In this document: positions 62,725 through 64,000 of the stretch, piece by piece
Position numbering within the stretch: position 1 is the stretch's first letter
Layout of the letters: each line of letters starts with the position of its first letter
Assembly (NCBI RefSeq): GCF_000695095.2
Contig: NZ_CP011454.1
Span: forward strand, 1,426,001-1,490,000
Source of the DNA: Gemmatimonas phototrophica
Lineage (GTDB): Bacteria > Gemmatimonadota > Gemmatimonadetes > Gemmatimonadales > Gemmatimonadaceae
Direction: 5' to 3'
Length of the DNA stretch: 64,000 nt
Notes under the pieces: model-generated
Told to the model about the DNA's origin: nothing
Seen by the model: the letters and a program-made list of their open reading frames with translations, nothing else
Databases searched by the model: none
Program-made: the position numbers and the translations under genes

Positions 62725-64000
62725 TTACATTGCCGCCGGCTTCTTGGGCGCGTTGGCGTTCTTCACGTACTTGTCGAGCCACGCCACCCAGCGCCCCCAT
62801 TGATCGAGCACGGTCTCGCGCGCGATCGGACCGTGATCCTCATAGGGATACATGTACAGCGAGGTCGTCTTGCCGAGCCCCATGAGCGCGTGGTACAGGC
62901 GCGTGGAGTTGATGGGATCGGTGCCCACGTTCTGGTCTTCGGTGCTGTGGTACATGAGGAGCGCGCCGTTCAACTGGTCGGCATACAGGAACGGTGACAT
63001 GTCCAGATAGGTCTGCCGGCCGGCCCAGAGGTCGCGACGTTCGGACTGGAACCCATTCGGCGTGAGTGTCCGATTGTACGCGCCGTCGCCGGCAATGCCC
63101 GCCTTGAAGAAGGGCGTATGCACCATGGCGTTCACGGTGCTGAAGGCACCGTAGCTGTGACCACCGAGGCCGAGACGGTGGCGGTCGATGATGGCCAGCG
63201 TGTCGAGCGCATCGATGACAGCCGACAAGTTGTTGCGCAGGTCTGCCACGTAGTTGTCGTTGGGCAGCTGGCCTTCGCTGGCAAAGATCGGCGCGTCGGG
63301 TTCGACCACCGCATAGCCCTGCGTGACCAGGAACGCCAACGAGCGCGGGCCGTACGTGGCGTACCGGCGTTCGCGCTGAGCGTTCTGTGTCGCGGCCCGA
63401 TCGTACGCGGCCTGATTGTCGTACTCATACGGATAGAACCAGAACATGGCCGGAAGACGAGTGCCGTCCTTGTAATCGGCCGGCAGCGTGACCTTCACGT
63501 TGAACGTGTAGCCGTCGGCACGACGCGCAATGACGGTCTTCTTTACTGCTGCCGACAGTTCGGGCATGATGTCCACGTTCTGCGTAAGCTGCTTGGCGTC
63601 CTTCGTGGCCAGCGTCAGCGCAAACGATTGCGGAATCATCGTCGCCGATTCGCGCTGCACGACGGCTTTCGAGAAATCATCGTCGAGAGGCGCCGAAATC
63701 GACTCGACCATGGAGCCGTCACTTTCGTACAGGCGGGAGATGCTCCCGGTCTTGATCTCGATCTTCTCCACCCATGTGTTCTGCACCTTGGCCGTGTCGG
63801 GTGCTGTTCCGGTACGGAAGACGAACTTCCCATCGGTGGAGACCATCACCACGGGAACCCCCTTGCGTCCGGGACGCGTGACCAACCCGTCGGGTTGCCG
63901 TCCCCCGAAGCCGCCGCGCACTTGCGTGGTGTCGGCGCCACGGCGCGGCGTGAGCACCGTGTACTTGGTGTTGTTCTCGGTCAGGAAGATGGCCTGCTCA
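62725..64000 (-). CDS. S9D glutamyl-endopeptidase-like peptidase (N-terminus outside window)
   Basis: At least 425 residues of a prolyl-oligopeptidase-family enzyme; the frame continues past the right edge without a start. The C-terminal catalytic domain is complete: nucleophile in GGHSYGAFST, then GAYNRTLTPNGFQSERRDLW, MSPF, and the His in YEDHGPIARE. These blocks match the glutamyl endopeptidase (cGEP, S9D) subgroup, which prefers cleavage after Glu. The visible N-terminal part is the end of a beta-propeller. It probably acts outside the cytoplasm with its neighbours. It lies 33 bases upstream of the PagL-like gene on the same strand. Confidence 0.86.
   Translation of the reverse strand, partial: EQAIFLTENNTKYTVLTPRRGADTTQVRGGFGGRQPDGLVTRPGRKGVPVVMVSTDGKFVFRTGTAPDTAKVQNTWVEKIEIKTGSISRLYESDGSMVESISAPLDDDFSKAVVQRESATMIPQSFALTLATKDAKQLTQNVDIMPELSAAVKKTVIARRADGYTFNVKVTLPADYKDGTRLPAMFWFYPYEYDNQAAYDRAATQNAQRERRYATYGPRSLAFLVTQGYAVVEPDAPIFASEGQLPNDNYVADLRNNLSAVIDALDTLAIIDRHRLGLGGHSYGAFSTVNAMVHTPFFKAGIAGDGAYNRTLTPNGFQSERRDLWAGRQTYLDMSPFLYADQLNGALLMYHSTEDQNVGTDPINSTRLYHALMGLGKTTSLYMYPYEDHGPIARETVLDQWGRWVAWLDKYVKNANAPKKPAAM

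Noticed and set aside
1-64000. CRISPR arrays, tRNA/rRNA genes, insertion sequences, integrases, or known defence genes
   Set aside because: I looked for short regular repeats with spacers, conserved RNA stems, transposase or integrase motifs and found none. The regular repeats at 22-28 kb are coding.

Overview
The window is a GC-rich, densely packed bacterial chromosome segment with about 47 protein-coding genes. I see no tRNA, rRNA, CRISPR array, transposase or prophage gene. It carries many exported proteins, lipoprotein signal peptides, a SusC/SusD pair, Ig-like (BIG2) repeat proteins, large secreted peptidases, a K+-independent membrane pyrophosphatase and an orphan PufC-type tetraheme cytochrome. 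This mix suggests a Gram-negative member of Gemmatimonadota (Gemmatimonas-like). That assignment is inference from gene content; there is no marker gene here to prove it.

Layout. 1-6.2 kb: the tail of an outer-membrane-like protein, an APC amino-acid permease, a degenerate receiver protein, an amidase, an unknown protein and a methyl-accepting chemotaxis protein. 6.2-11.3 kb, minus strand: a small cupredoxin, a complete PufC-like lipoprotein cytochrome, a second APC permease and H+-pyrophosphatase hppA. 11.6-18.7 kb: an exported X-Pro dipeptidyl-peptidase-like lipoprotein, a GH3 glycosidase, two alpha/beta hydrolases, a small exported beta protein and a membrane zinc-ribbon protein. 18.8-28.9 kb: one tightly coupled plus-strand operon encoding an FHA membrane protein, a Ser/Thr kinase with a seven-repeat RCC1 propeller beyond its membrane span, a 14-repeat BIG2 protein split by a +1 frameshift, a 6-repeat BIG2 lipoprotein and a TPR membrane protein. 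This is the best candidate here for an undescribed system, probably linking surface or envelope sensing to phosphorylation and FHA binding.

28.9-43.5 kb: phenylacetate (paa) catabolism in two blocks. paaABCD encodes the phenylacetyl-CoA epoxidase core and maturation subunits. paaG-H-I-J-Y-Z encodes isomerisation, ring-opening and beta-oxidation. The blocks are separated by an OmpA protein with two Ig-like domains, a fused 2-oxoacid dehydrogenase E1 alpha-beta and a small membrane protein. paaE, paaF and paaK are not in the window. A crotonase gene sits divergent to paaA.

43.5-64 kb: a MATE exporter, an orphan TonB-plug protein, SusC/SusD, two paralogous lipoproteins, then an extracytoplasmic proteolysis cluster. 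The cluster holds an S9 peptidase, a beta-propeller/gamma-glutamyltransferase fusion translationally coupled to a HEAT-repeat/cyclophilin fusion, an M28 peptidase, a PagL-like lipid A deacylase and a glutamyl-endopeptidase-like S9 peptidase cut by the window edge. Together these read as machinery for degrading peptides outside the cytoplasm and importing the products. Many gene ends carry long perfect hairpins without U-tracts, which I read as terminators.
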